A stretch of 64,000 bases of DNA, from contig OY288249.1 in assembly GCA_958450325.1 (NCBI GenBank), positions 65,164,166 through 65,228,165 on the forward strand, given 5' to 3'. The translations under genes were made by a program, and so were the position numbers. Positions 35,880 through 46,237 of the stretch are shown piece by piece. The stretch is from Agrostemma githago (taxonomy: Eukaryota > Streptophyta > Magnoliopsida > Caryophyllales > Caryophyllaceae). The notes below the pieces were generated by a model. The model was not told the DNA's origin, made no database searches, and saw nothing but the letters and a program-made list of their open reading frames with translations. Positions within the stretch are counted from its first letter, which is position 1. Every line of letters begins with the position of its first letter.

Positions 35880-38702
35880 CTAGATTAAAGCCCGTGCGTT
35901 GCACGGGTTAGTTGGCTTCAGGTTAATTGGCTTAATTACATTGATGATGTATATTCGTTAAATACTCGTAAGAAACTTGATCAATCAATATCATTATAAT
36001 AAATAAGATAATCATATGATATTAGTAATCAAACTTAATTTCAACTAAGTTTATAGTCTTAAGAGCTTATTCTAAAACTCAAAAGAATACACGCGAATAA
36101 TTTTTTTGATTGGTAATATAGGATAATTTACTCAAGGTTTATAGTTTTGAGATATGCTTTAAAGACCCAAAATAACGCACGATTACTCTTATTTATAATA
36201 TAGAATCATCACCTTATTTTAATTTTTTCGATGTGGGATAATTTATTTAAAATCATAAGATTACTCATAAATAGACGATTACTCTTTATTTATATAATCG
36301 AATTTGATCATCTTGTTGGAGTATATACTTTTGATGAATGATTACTCTTATTTATATATTAAAAAAATCCACCTTATTATAATTTTTTGATGTGGGATAA
36401 TTTTAATTAAGTTTGTTTAAGTTTAGATATAGTCTAATTAAGAACTTTTATTTATAAACGGATACATGATTACTCTTATTTATAATACATAGAATTTCAT
36501 CACACCATCTTAATTTCGATGCGTGATAATTATACATTAACTATATACTTTAATTATACCTTTTTTTAAGTTCAAAAGATTGTTGGTTAATATCTAATAA
36601 CGAAAGATTACGTAGAATTATATCACCTGATAATTTTAATTTAACTTTATTTGTAGTCTTATTAATAACTTTTTTTAAGACTAAAAGTTTTTTTGTTGAC
36701 ATCTAAGGATGAATGATTAGTCTTGTTTATAATATAGAATTTCATCACCATAGAATTTCATCGTTTTATTATGGTCTTAAGAGTTTTTTGAAGACTCAAA
36801 AGATTTTGATTGATATCATATCTAAGAACAAATAATTAGTCTTATTTATAATATAGAACCATAATCATATTATAATTTGTCGATGTGGGATAATTTAAAT
36901 AAAATTTGTAGTCTTATTTATAATATAAAATCATCACCGTACCTTATTTTAATTGTTTCAATGTGGGATAATTTTAATTTTGTAGTATTATTAAGACTTT
37001 TTTAAACTCAAAATATTGTTGGTTGATGTCTAAGGAAAAAATTATAATTAGTCTTGTATGTATAGTCTTAAGAACCCTTGTAAGACTCAAAAGATTTTTG
37101 TTTGATAAAACTTTATAATTTTTCGGATGTGGGATAGTTTTACTTAAATTTCACCTTATTATAATGTTTCGATGTGAGATTATTTTAGTTAAGTTTGTAG
37201 TCTTATTAAGAGAGTTTGTAAGACTTAGAATTTTTTATTGATATTTAAGAACGAATGATTAGTCTTATTTATACTATAAAGTTTCATCACCTTATCATAA
37301 CTTTTCGATGTGGGATGATTTATTTAAGTTTATAGTCTTCCATTAGCTCGTCAATTTTTTTCGATGTGAGATAATTTAATTAAGCTTATAGTCTTAAAAG
37401 CTCTTTTTAAGTCTTGATTATTATAATACGAAGTATAGAATTTCATCACAATTTCAATGTGGGATGATTTTAAGTTTGTAGTCTTGTATATTAAAAGTTT
37501 TTTTAAGATTCAAAAGTTTTTTTGTCGGTATTTAACCCATAGTGTTGTATTTAAGCATTTAAAATATTCCACTTATAGTATAAACATATGGATTATCTTA
37601 TTATATATTTTGGATGAATGATTACTCTTATTTATATAATAATAAAAATTCACCTTATTATAATTTTTCGATGTGGGATAATTTTACTTAAATTTATTTA
37701 AGTTTAGATATATAGTTTAATTAAGAACTTTTATTCATAGACGAATGATTACACTTATTTATAATATATAGAATTCCATCAATCCATCTTTTCATTTTTC
37801 GATGCGAGATAATTATACTTTAACTATATAGTGTTAGTCCTAGAATTCTTTTTTGTCTCAAAAGATTTTTGGTTACGTAGAATTTTCTATCACCTCGTTA
37901 AGAACTTTTTTTAGGACGAATGATTAATCTTATTTATAATATAGAATTATAATTTTTTGATGTGAGATTATTTTTTACTTAAAGTTTGTAGTCTTATTAA
38001 GAGATTTTTTAAGACTTAAAAGTTTATTTAATAACGAATGATTAGTCTTATTTATAATATAGAATTCATCAACTTATCATATTTTTCGATGTAAAATAAT
38101 TTATTTAAGTTTATAGTATACCATCATAATTTTTCGATATGGGATAATTTAAAAGTTTTTCTTGGTCGATATTTAAAACGAATGATTATTATTATTTATA
38201 TTATAAAATTTCATCATCTCGATGTAAGATAATTACTTAAGTTTATAGTCTTAGAAACTCTTTTTGAGATTCAAAAGACTTTTGGTAGATATCGAAGAAC
38301 GAATTATTACTCTTTATTTATAATATAGAATTTCATTATCATATTGTAATTTGTCGATGTGGGATAATTTTAAAACTGCTATATGTTATAAATACATCAC
38401 ATAATGTGAAACAAATGATATGAAATTTATACTCTAATGAAAGCATTTTTTAACACGAATCTAATTATTTCATTTTTATAATTTATTTTACGATAATGTT
38501 TTAAAAAAATGAACTCTAAAGGTTTTCACGTCAGAATTGTAAAATATCACATTAATATAATAGATTAAATATATATTGTAATAATCAAAAGATTCTCTAA
38601 TTGATTTTTTATTATTATTTATGATACTTTCCTAATTTGAGGTTTGATTGAACGGACCAATGAGATCGCTCGAAAAAAGCCTAATATATATATATATATT
38701 GA
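35880..38702 (-). mobile_element. Helitron E, complete non-autonomous copy inside copia integrase
   Basis: The left edge is CTAG at 35880 preceded by A (35879), then 7 bases and a perfect 7-bp stem CCCGTGC-GTT-GCACGGG (35891-35907). The right edge on the minus strand begins TCAATATATATATATA at 38702 and is followed by T (38703). The copia reading frame is continuous across the empty site, so both ends are exact: 2823 bp and no target duplication, as Helitrons do. The body is made of the 130-bp units and matches Helitron B at both ends. No Rep/helicase frame is present. Confidence 0.92.
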
Positions 38703-41205
38703 TTACACAAATTTTTTATGGACATTTCCTCTCACCAATAAGTCACAAGTGTCACAAGTTTTTACCACTTTCTATCACATGATTAAAACACAATTTAATC
38801 TACCCATAAAAACTTTACAATGTGACAATGGACGAGAATTTGATAATTCTTTCCTTCAACAATTCTTTTCCTCCCACGGTATATTATTTCGCTTTTCATG
38901 TCCGCACACATCACCACAGAATGGAAAGGCGGAGCGCAAAATAAGAACGATAAATAATACCGTCCGTACCTTACTCATTCACGCCCACATGCCTCCCACC
39001 ATGTGGCACCATGCTCTTGCCATGGCTACTTACATTCATAATATCTTGCCTAGCAAAGCCAACCACTACGACTCACCTGTCTCTAGCCTCTATAAACGAG
39101 ACCCAACCTACACTCATCTCCGGACGTTTGGCTATCTTTGCTACCCTCACATATCTCCATCTACAATCTATAAACTCGCCCCTCGTGCTACACCGTGCGT
39201 CTTCATCGGCTACCAATCTAATCATCGTGGCTACAAATGTTTGGATTTGATCACCCGTAAAATCGTCATAGCTCGTCATGTAACCTTCGATGAAACGGTC
39301 TTCCCGTTCGCCAAAACCGACCCTATTCCACCTTCATCATATCATTTTCTTACCTCTGACCCGACCCCTTACATGACCAACCAACTTATCCAAACATTCA
39401 CCCCGGCCCACGAATTGGACCCAACTACTTCCCCTCCTCACACCCCTGGCACGCCCTTCTCCCCAACCACTCCCAACTCCAATGGCCTCTCCTCCACTTC
39501 GCCTACCCTGACCGACACCCCACAGTCGACACCAGCCACCACTCCCTCCCCTTCCCCACCTCGGCCATCACCCCAAATGACAACCCGAGCACAACACGGA
39601 ATTTTTAAACCGAAACAACCTTTCAATTTATGTGCTACAACCGAAATCACACCCATACCCAAGAATCCCATCGCTGCCCTTAAAGACCAACACTGGAATC
39701 AGGCTATGAAAGACGAGTTTGACGCCTTAATTAAGAATGAGACGTGGGTTCTTGTGCCTCGGCCTCCTAATGTAAATATAACCCGGTGTCTATGGTTGTT
39801 TAAACATAAATTCAGAGCTAACGGAGATTTAGAGCGATACAAAGCTCGTCTTGTTGTCAATGGCAGGTCACAGGAGGTAGGAGTCGATTGCGATGAAACA
39901 TTTAGTCCCGTGGTCAAACCGACAACCATTCGTACGGTTCTTAGCCTTGCGGTATCTAAAAAGTGGCCGATTCATCAACTTGACGTCAAAAATGTCTTCC
40001 TACATGGACACTTAGCTGAGACAGTCTATATGCATCAGCCACCCGGGTTCAAAGACCGTGTTCATCCGGATCATGTTTGTCTTCTCAAGAAGTCACTTTA
40101 CGGCCTCAAACAAGCGCCACGCGCGTGGTACCAAAGGTTTGCTGCTTATGTTTTCACCCTCGGTTTCACTCACAGTCAATCGGATAACTCATTATTTTTA
40201 TACCATAATAATGATGCTACGGCTTATATATTGCTCTATGTGGATGACATCATCCTCACTACCTCCACCACCAAGCTGAGAGATGAAGTATTGTCCCTCC
40301 TCCGGTCTGAATTTGCAATGACAGACCTAGGACCACTCAACTATTTTCTCGGTGTTTCGGCTGTCAGGCACAAAACAGGTCTGTTCTTGCACCAACAGAA
40401 ATACGCTGAGGAAATAATCGGTCGTGCTAATATGGCCTCGTGTAAGCCCGCTCGCACACCTGTTGACACTAATCCGAAATTGAGTGGAAATTCCGGAAAA
40501 CCAATTCCCGATCCCACTCTGTTTCGCAGCCTAGCAGGAGCTTTACAGTATCTGACATTTACACGGCCCGACATATCATACGTTGTGCAACAGATATGTT
40601 TGTATATGCATGATCCTCGAGAGGCTCATTTCGGTGCTCTCAAACGTATCATCCGGTACTTACGAGGTACTACTCATTATGGTCTACACTTACATGTCAC
40701 GTCCCCCACTTGTCTTACTGCATATAGTGACGCCAATTGGGGTGTTTGTCCCGACACCCGACGCTCTACCTCAGGGTATTGTGTCTATCTTGGTAATAAT
40801 CTTATTTCTTGGTCATCAAAATGACAAGCCACTATATCCAAGTCTAGTGCCGAAGCCGAATATAGAGGAGTGGCTAATGTCGTAGCCGAGTCGTGTTGGA
40901 TTCGAAATTTATTACTCGAGCTCCGGTGTCCAGTACAAAAGGCTACAATGGTTTACTGCGATAATGTCTCTGCCATTTATTTATCCGGGAACCCTATAAA
41001 TCATCAGCGAACTAAGCACATCGAAATAGATATACACTTTGTTCGCGAGAAAGTTGCTATCGGCCAAGTACACGTCCGCCATGTCCCCTCTCGATATCAA
41101 ATCGTTGACATATTTACGAAGGGGCTGCCAAAAATTCTCTTCGATGATTTCAGATCCAATCTCAGCATCTATCCGCCTCCCGCTTCGATTGAGGGAGCGT
41201 ATTAG
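38703..41205 (+). pseudogene. Copia pol, 3' part (integrase, RT, RNase H) with one nonsense codon
   Basis: Reading resumes in the integrase core with CDNGREFD and SPQNGKAERK (catalytic D and E). The linker is rich in Pro/Ser/Thr. Reverse transcriptase runs from about NETWVLVPRP through YVDD (40237-40248). RNase H ends with the SAEAEYR motif. A TGA at 40822-40824 interrupts RNase H. The frame is otherwise open to TAG at 41203, which lies inside the 3' LTR. TGA at a place where copia proteins usually have Arg fits a single CpG-to-TpG change. The start codon at 38644 lies in Helitron sequence and is not genuine. Confidence 0.9.
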
Positions 41206-41433
41206 AATATCCTAACACATATTCTGCTCATTACATTTTTGGTAAATATATTATTGTATATATTTTACACATTGACTGATTTAGTTAGGATAGAATTGCT
41301 TGATTCTAGGCTCAATTGATGTGCATGATTCTAGGCGAAATTGATACGATCTTGTAAACAATCATAGGATACTCCTCTGTATATATTGAGTAACAAACCA
41401 TGGAATAAAGAAGGGGGAAATTCATTTCTTATA
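41200..41433 (+). repeat. 3' LTR of the copia element
   Basis: 234 bp, two differences from the 5' LTR. Confidence 0.95.
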
Positions 41434-41438
41434 GGTAC

Positions 41439-41844
41439 TCCGTATTTTTTATGTGAGTGATGGGATTTTAAACATAAACAACTATTGAGAATGACAAATG
41501 CATTTAAGGAGAGGGTCTTAAACAAGTGTACTATCTACATAGTCCATACTCTTCATACATAGGAGTACAACTTACTTTGTACAGTATCTTTTATGACGGG
41601 TACATGCATGTGTTTAGCTGGTAAATCACTTAAATAGATAGTGTGGTTTTTACGTATACGAGAGTCTCTAGAAAACTTGTTTCAAATACATATAATTCCT
41701 AAAATTTGTCGCAATATTACCATATTACTTTCTATGATCCACCCATTAAATATTCATTTAGGTGAGTATAAAATAATCCAATGGAAAGATCTTAGAAAGT
41801 TAGAGGAAGTATTATATTCCTAATCAATCATCAATATATATTAT
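41439..41844. other. Intergenic DNA, nothing supported
   Basis: AT-rich, no gene or repeat end recognised. Confidence 0.5.
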
Positions 41845-42135
41845 GGGGTCGTTTGGTTCACCATGGGAAGATGGAGTTATCGAAAACTTAAATTCACGTG
41901 AATTTGTATTTCATGGGAATTACAAAAATATTGTTTGGTTGCCATGTGAGAAATGATTTCATGCGAGAAATTCTACACACCAAGGGGAATTGGTGAGTAA
42001 CTTCCCCATTATGGAGGAGTGACAATTCTTGGGAAGTAGCAATTTCCATGAAATGGGCAACCAAACAACATCCCAATTTATCAATCCACGGGAAGTTCTA
42101 CTTCTCATGATTTAAGAGGACAGACAAACGACCCC
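41845..42135. mobile_element. MITE with GGGGTCGTTTGGTT termini, 291 bp
   Basis: The left end GGGGTCGTTTGGTTC and the inverted right end GGGGTCGTTTGTCTG form the TIR. Interior blocks (CATGGGAA, TTCCCATG-like) are self-complementary. The flanks TAT and TAA only loosely fit a 3-bp PIF/Harbinger target. Confidence 0.6.
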
Positions 42136-42142
42136 TAATAAA

Positions 42143-42172
42143 TCGGGAACTTTTCGAGCGATTTGATTGGTC
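42143..42172 (+). repeat. Helitron-like 5'-terminal block, opposite orientation
   Basis: TC at 42143 (preceded by A) leads into TTTTCGAGCGATTTGATTGG, nearly identical to the block near the 5' ends of Helitrons B and E. I found no matching 3' hairpin with CTAG downstream, so this may be a fragment. Confidence 0.4.
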
Positions 42173-43384
42173 CAAGTTTTTTAATATATTTTTTTAAGTT
42201 AAATAAAGAATATAAAAATTTGTGTATGAAAAAAAAATCCTACTCCACCAAAGACTCATTTTTTAAAAAAAAATTAAATAAAGAATATGGGAATTTGTTT
42301 AGGAAAAAAACAATCTTACTCCATTTAAGACTTAAAAAATTATCACTATATAAACAGAAGATTATCACCGGCAACAAAAATTGAATAGCGATAGCGTGAA
42401 ACTCTTAATCAATTCTGTTTGAAATTGTTTTAATATTCATTTATTCACCCTACAAAATATAAAGTTGAAATTTTGAATTTTTTAAATAACTGTTATCAAT
42501 AATTATTGTAGTTTTAATATATTTTTTAATTTAAATAAAGAATATGTAATCCCCTATAAATTCTAATGCAATACAGTAGTGAAAACACTGTAGATTTGAG
42601 ATTAAAACACACGGATGTTCTATATTTTACAGAAAGAACGGTCAGTCAATACAAAGGCCACTTTTTACAAAAGGGCTAAAAGAAAATTCCTTAAAAGGGT
42701 TCATACAATCCTTCAGTAAACATAAATCAAGCGGAGTAGGATCCACGCCACTCGCTAGCTCACACTAAACCTCGGAACAAATAATACCTGTCATGTTATA
42801 AACATAACAGCCACAATTCAGTGAGGAGCAACTCAGGCAGTTCTCCCAGCCATATTACATAATATTAAAGCATAATTACTATTATATCAAAATAGTTGAA
42901 AATGGAAAACATTTAAAATGATACGGTAAAATACTTCAAAATGATTGCCAACCTGCAAATCAATAATAATAACGGCGTTATGGAAATCAATTAGTGTAAC
43001 GGAATAAACTTTCACTAGGATCATACTAAACTAGGTTCGAGATTCAGTCAAAACAAATTAGACTTCGGTCTCTAACTAGGCAACTCAAACTATAACAGGA
43101 GTGCGTGCAGCGAGGTCCTGACTTAAGTAATGTACACCCCTCCTAGACACCAACCGTAATCCAGTTCAACCCGACGACGACTTACACGATGCGATATCTA
43201 AGTTTAAGGTAAATGTGGCGATATCTAAGTCTAATACTCATACCCACATAGTAATATTTTTACTCTACTTGCATGCCGTAAAGAAACGGATCTAAAAGCA
43301 ACTGGGGGACGGGGGGACATAGGGAGTAAAATTGTTTTCGTCTCAGTTTCCTATTTTACTAACAGTGATGCTGTTATTCTACAG
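42173..43384. other. Non-coding stretch upstream of the partial gene
   Basis: AT-rich, with an internal imperfect repeat (about 42185-42330). No start codon with a coding-quality frame or splice donor that would supply 5' exons for the gene at 43385 is visible. Confidence 0.5.
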
Positions 43385-44590
43385 GAAAAATCTTTTAAAA
43401 GAGGCCTTGCATACGTAGTTGCACAGGTTGCTGAATTTGACGAGTACACTAATGATTGGCTTTATTTGAGAGAAGGGACTATACTGCCAAAGTAATTACT
43501 TCCATCAATCAGTGTTTTTTTTCCCTTTATGATGACATGTGAAGATCAACATTTTTAGTTTTGGTCTCTGTCTATCTTGATTTTGGTTTTCCACGATGTC
43601 TGTTAATCAAACTACCTTTTTCACAGCCAGGCCCCGATACAGAAAGAAGCAAACGTCACAGTCGGAATCTACTGTGGGACCAAATCGCGTTGGCATTGAA
43701 AAGTCAAATTCAGTTCTTTCTGAAGGACCTGCCATGATAATTCCAGGCATAGCTCACTCAAGATCAGTTAAGGAAACGATACAAGATGTGAAGATGGTTC
43801 AGGTATGCTCGTATTGGAGTCTAACATAATCCATGTTGACTGCTGCAATTTTAATTATTCTTTGAAATGTGTGTTTCAGGTGTGGGGAAAAATGATGCAT
43901 ACATGTGATACGAAAGCAAGGGAACTAATTGATGCGGATGTGATAACCCACGGGGACCTGTATGAGTGGCTGAAAGCGAAAAACGGGAATGACGCACCCA
44001 TTGTTGGGGTTGGACTACCTTCTTATTCATTCCTGCACACTCTAGTGCACTCCAACCAAATAGGGGCAGCTGGGTTGGTTTTGTTTGATAACGTGATCGT
44101 GACCCAAGAGAATAGACCTCAGGATAGACTATTTGATTGGTTCTTCCAGCCAGTATTGGTATTGAAGGAGCAGATAAAGATGTTAAGCTTGGAAGATGGT
44201 GAGTTACGGTATTTGGAGAGGGTGGTTCTGTTCGGAAGTAATCCCCAACGGATGGAGGCTTGGGAGAATGGCTGTGTGGTACCTCGAGATCCTTTAAGGG
44301 CTGCCCAGATTCAAGGCATTAGCAGAAGGTACATACATACATACATCACTTCTCTCTCAGAGTATTGTTCCCTTGTTTTTATGTTTGTTCTAAAGGATGT
44401 CCCGTCTTGGTCTAACGGCTCTTATTGTGGTGGCAGGCTGTTAGGAATGGTGAGAAGCATGTCAAAGCTACCCACATATAGGATGAAATACCGGCACCTC
44501 ATCAAAGACTTGATCTCATACATTGTAGAAAAGGAAGGGTCAATGAAGTTCGAGTCAATAAGATCGGTGTCTTCAGGCGAAATCGTCTAG
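43385..44590 (+). CDS. Conserved plant protein of unknown function, 3' exons only
   Basis: Exons 43385-43491, 43631-43802, 43880-44328 and 44437-44590 join in frame with GT-AG introns to give 293 residues and a stop at 44588. The second exon uses the acceptor GCCAG|GCCCC; the nearer CAG would cause a stop. The first visible exon opens with a coding phase and no Met, so the N-terminus is missing. The protein is mixed alpha/beta in appearance. Notable blocks are EFDEYTNDWLYLREG, VWGKMMHTCDTKARELIDAD, GVGLPSYSFLHTLVHSNQ and KYRHLIKDLISYIVEKEG. I do not recognise the family. It is either a 5'-truncated copy or a gene whose first exons lie beyond the copia element. Confidence 0.65.
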
Positions 44591-45540
44591 GATCATATTC
44601 ATCTTTCCATTGTACAGTCTAGTCTACTATTACTTGTAAGTTTATACAAAGAAATAGGTTATTCTTTGATGATGATTCTTCTTGTTTCGGGTGTACGTTT
44701 GGGAAATTTCTCAAGGACATATTCATGCGCAAGTAGTGTATACTGCTGTATAGGTACTAGTCACACATTGTAAAGTTAATGCTGCTGTGAAGAACAATGG
44801 CTTGTGAATTGTGAGTTGTGATACATTGTTATACAGTAGAAACCAACATTTTGTACGTAGTATCAAGTTATCTGGGTTTGTGCTTATCTCTGGTGTCTCT
44901 GACATGGGCACGCAGGTCAATAAGAAGATTATACAACCAGTTGTATATGGTTCCATCTATAACTGGTTTTATGATTTTGGGCTTTACCATAAAGGTTTCG
45001 AATTTTGCTGTAAACTTTCTGAACTCTGTAAAGTTGTCGAGTTAAATTAGCTCAAATGTTTAAGCTCAGAAACTTACAACTCAGCTCAGAAACTTGTATA
45101 AGCTTAGTAAATATATATACAAAAGTTCAACAACTTTAACTTGGTTGTACGATAGAAATATCCATCTTAAGTATATAGTGGACTAAATATGTGGGATAAG
45201 ACAAATTCATGTGTCTAGAGTGTGACAAAAAGTTTATCACATTTTTTTTCCTAATTGGATATATTTGACCTGTTTTAACATTGTAACGGATATGTCCATC
45301 ACAAGGAGACCTACAGTATTTGACTTGGTATGGGGGTTTTACTGGTTTACGTACAAACGATACACTCCGTGCAAAATTGACCCCATTTACCTGTGGTAAA
45401 AATGAAGTGTACGGACCGCGAGTTTACGTAATATCGCATTCAAAAATTTGTATAAAAACAACAATAAGGACAATTAGACCACAGTCCACAGGTAAGCACA
45501 CTCCAGTGAAATTGTTCAAAGACACATTCTTTTTAACTTA
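44591..45540. other. 3' UTR and intergenic DNA
   Basis: A probable 3' UTR runs to about 44800. A weak Mutator-MITE-like pair of ends (TATCCATCTTAAG near 45160; CGGATATGTCCATCACAAG near 45300) is decayed. Nothing else is supported. Confidence 0.35.
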
Positions 45541-45542
45541 TA

Positions 45543-45633
45543 CTCCATCCCATTTACTGGAATCCTACCATTTGATTAAAATATACCTCACATATATTCA
45601 ATCTTTGGTAGGTTTCCAGTGAATAGGAGGTAG
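45543..45633. mobile_element. Stowaway-like MITE, 91 bp
   Basis: TA flanks both ends. CTCCATCCCATTTACTGGAA on the left pairs with CTACCTCCTATTCACTGGAA (inverted right end). It is followed within 20 bp by a separate foldback at 45649-45718 (TATGATTTTCCCAC and its inverse). Confidence 0.65.
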
Positions 45634-45648
45634 TAATACCTCTACTCC

Positions 45649-45718
45649 AGTATGATTTTCCCACTTATTAATTTGATTTCTCATATTTGAATAAATAAAA
45701 GTGTGGGAAAATCATACT
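45649..45718. repeat. 70-bp inverted repeat
   Basis: The arms AGTATGATTTTCCCAC and GTGGGAAAATCATACT enclose an AT-rich loop of about 35 bp. It may be a decayed MITE end pair. Confidence 0.7.
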
Positions 45719-46237
45719 CCAGTGATTTGGGGAAAGTCCCTCCATTCAAATCCAAAGTGTACATTTCTTTTTTTGGATACTATTCAATATTCACAACTTA
45801 AGAGAATCTTCGATATTATCGACTATCTATAAGTGAAAATATAGTCATGTGAAATCTTGTTTTGATTCATGTTTATGAGTAGAGTAAAAATATCAAATTT
45901 TTATAATTTTTGCTAAGGTAAAATGAAAGATATTGATGGTGCAAAACTCATCTCAACAAATGTGTAAAAGATAAATTTGTAGTTTGAATTTGAATGAAGG
46001 GAGTACAATTTAATCCACCTCGTCACCTTAGTTCAACTCATTTGTTCAACCTTATTGAACATTTTGTCTCAATCGACTGAATTCAGTTGAGTTTAGTTCA
46101 CGACTGAATTCAGTATTGAGGCGGGTCAAGTCGAGTTAGTAAAGGAGAAGGGACGGAAGAAAAATGAGTGATCTCTCCTAAAACTAAAAGCGGAGTAGGG
46201 TGGAGTGGATAGGGAGCGACAGAGAAAAGAAAGGCGA

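Larger units (their letters stand above)
33830..41433 (+). mobile_element. Young Ty1/copia retrotransposon, split by Helitron E
   Basis: LTRs of 234 bp (33830-34063 and 41200-41433) differ at only two positions. The flanking duplication GGTAC is at 33825-33829 and 41434-41438. The LTRs begin TATT and end TATA, not TG...CA, a non-canonical type mostly seen in copia elements. A primer-site remnant TGGTATCAACC follows the 5' LTR, and a purine tract GAGGGAG precedes the 3' LTR. Without the 2823-bp Helitron the element is 4781 bp. The gene order gag, protease, integrase, reverse transcriptase, RNase H is typical of copia. Confidence 0.95.

Noticed and set aside
38644..38702. Start codon for the second copia frame
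   Set aside because: These bases belong to the Helitron. Copia coding sequence resumes only at 38703.
44755..44765. CTAGT as a Helitron 3' end closing the block that starts at 42143
   Set aside because: No GC-rich hairpin lies just upstream of this or of the nearby CTAGT at 44618.
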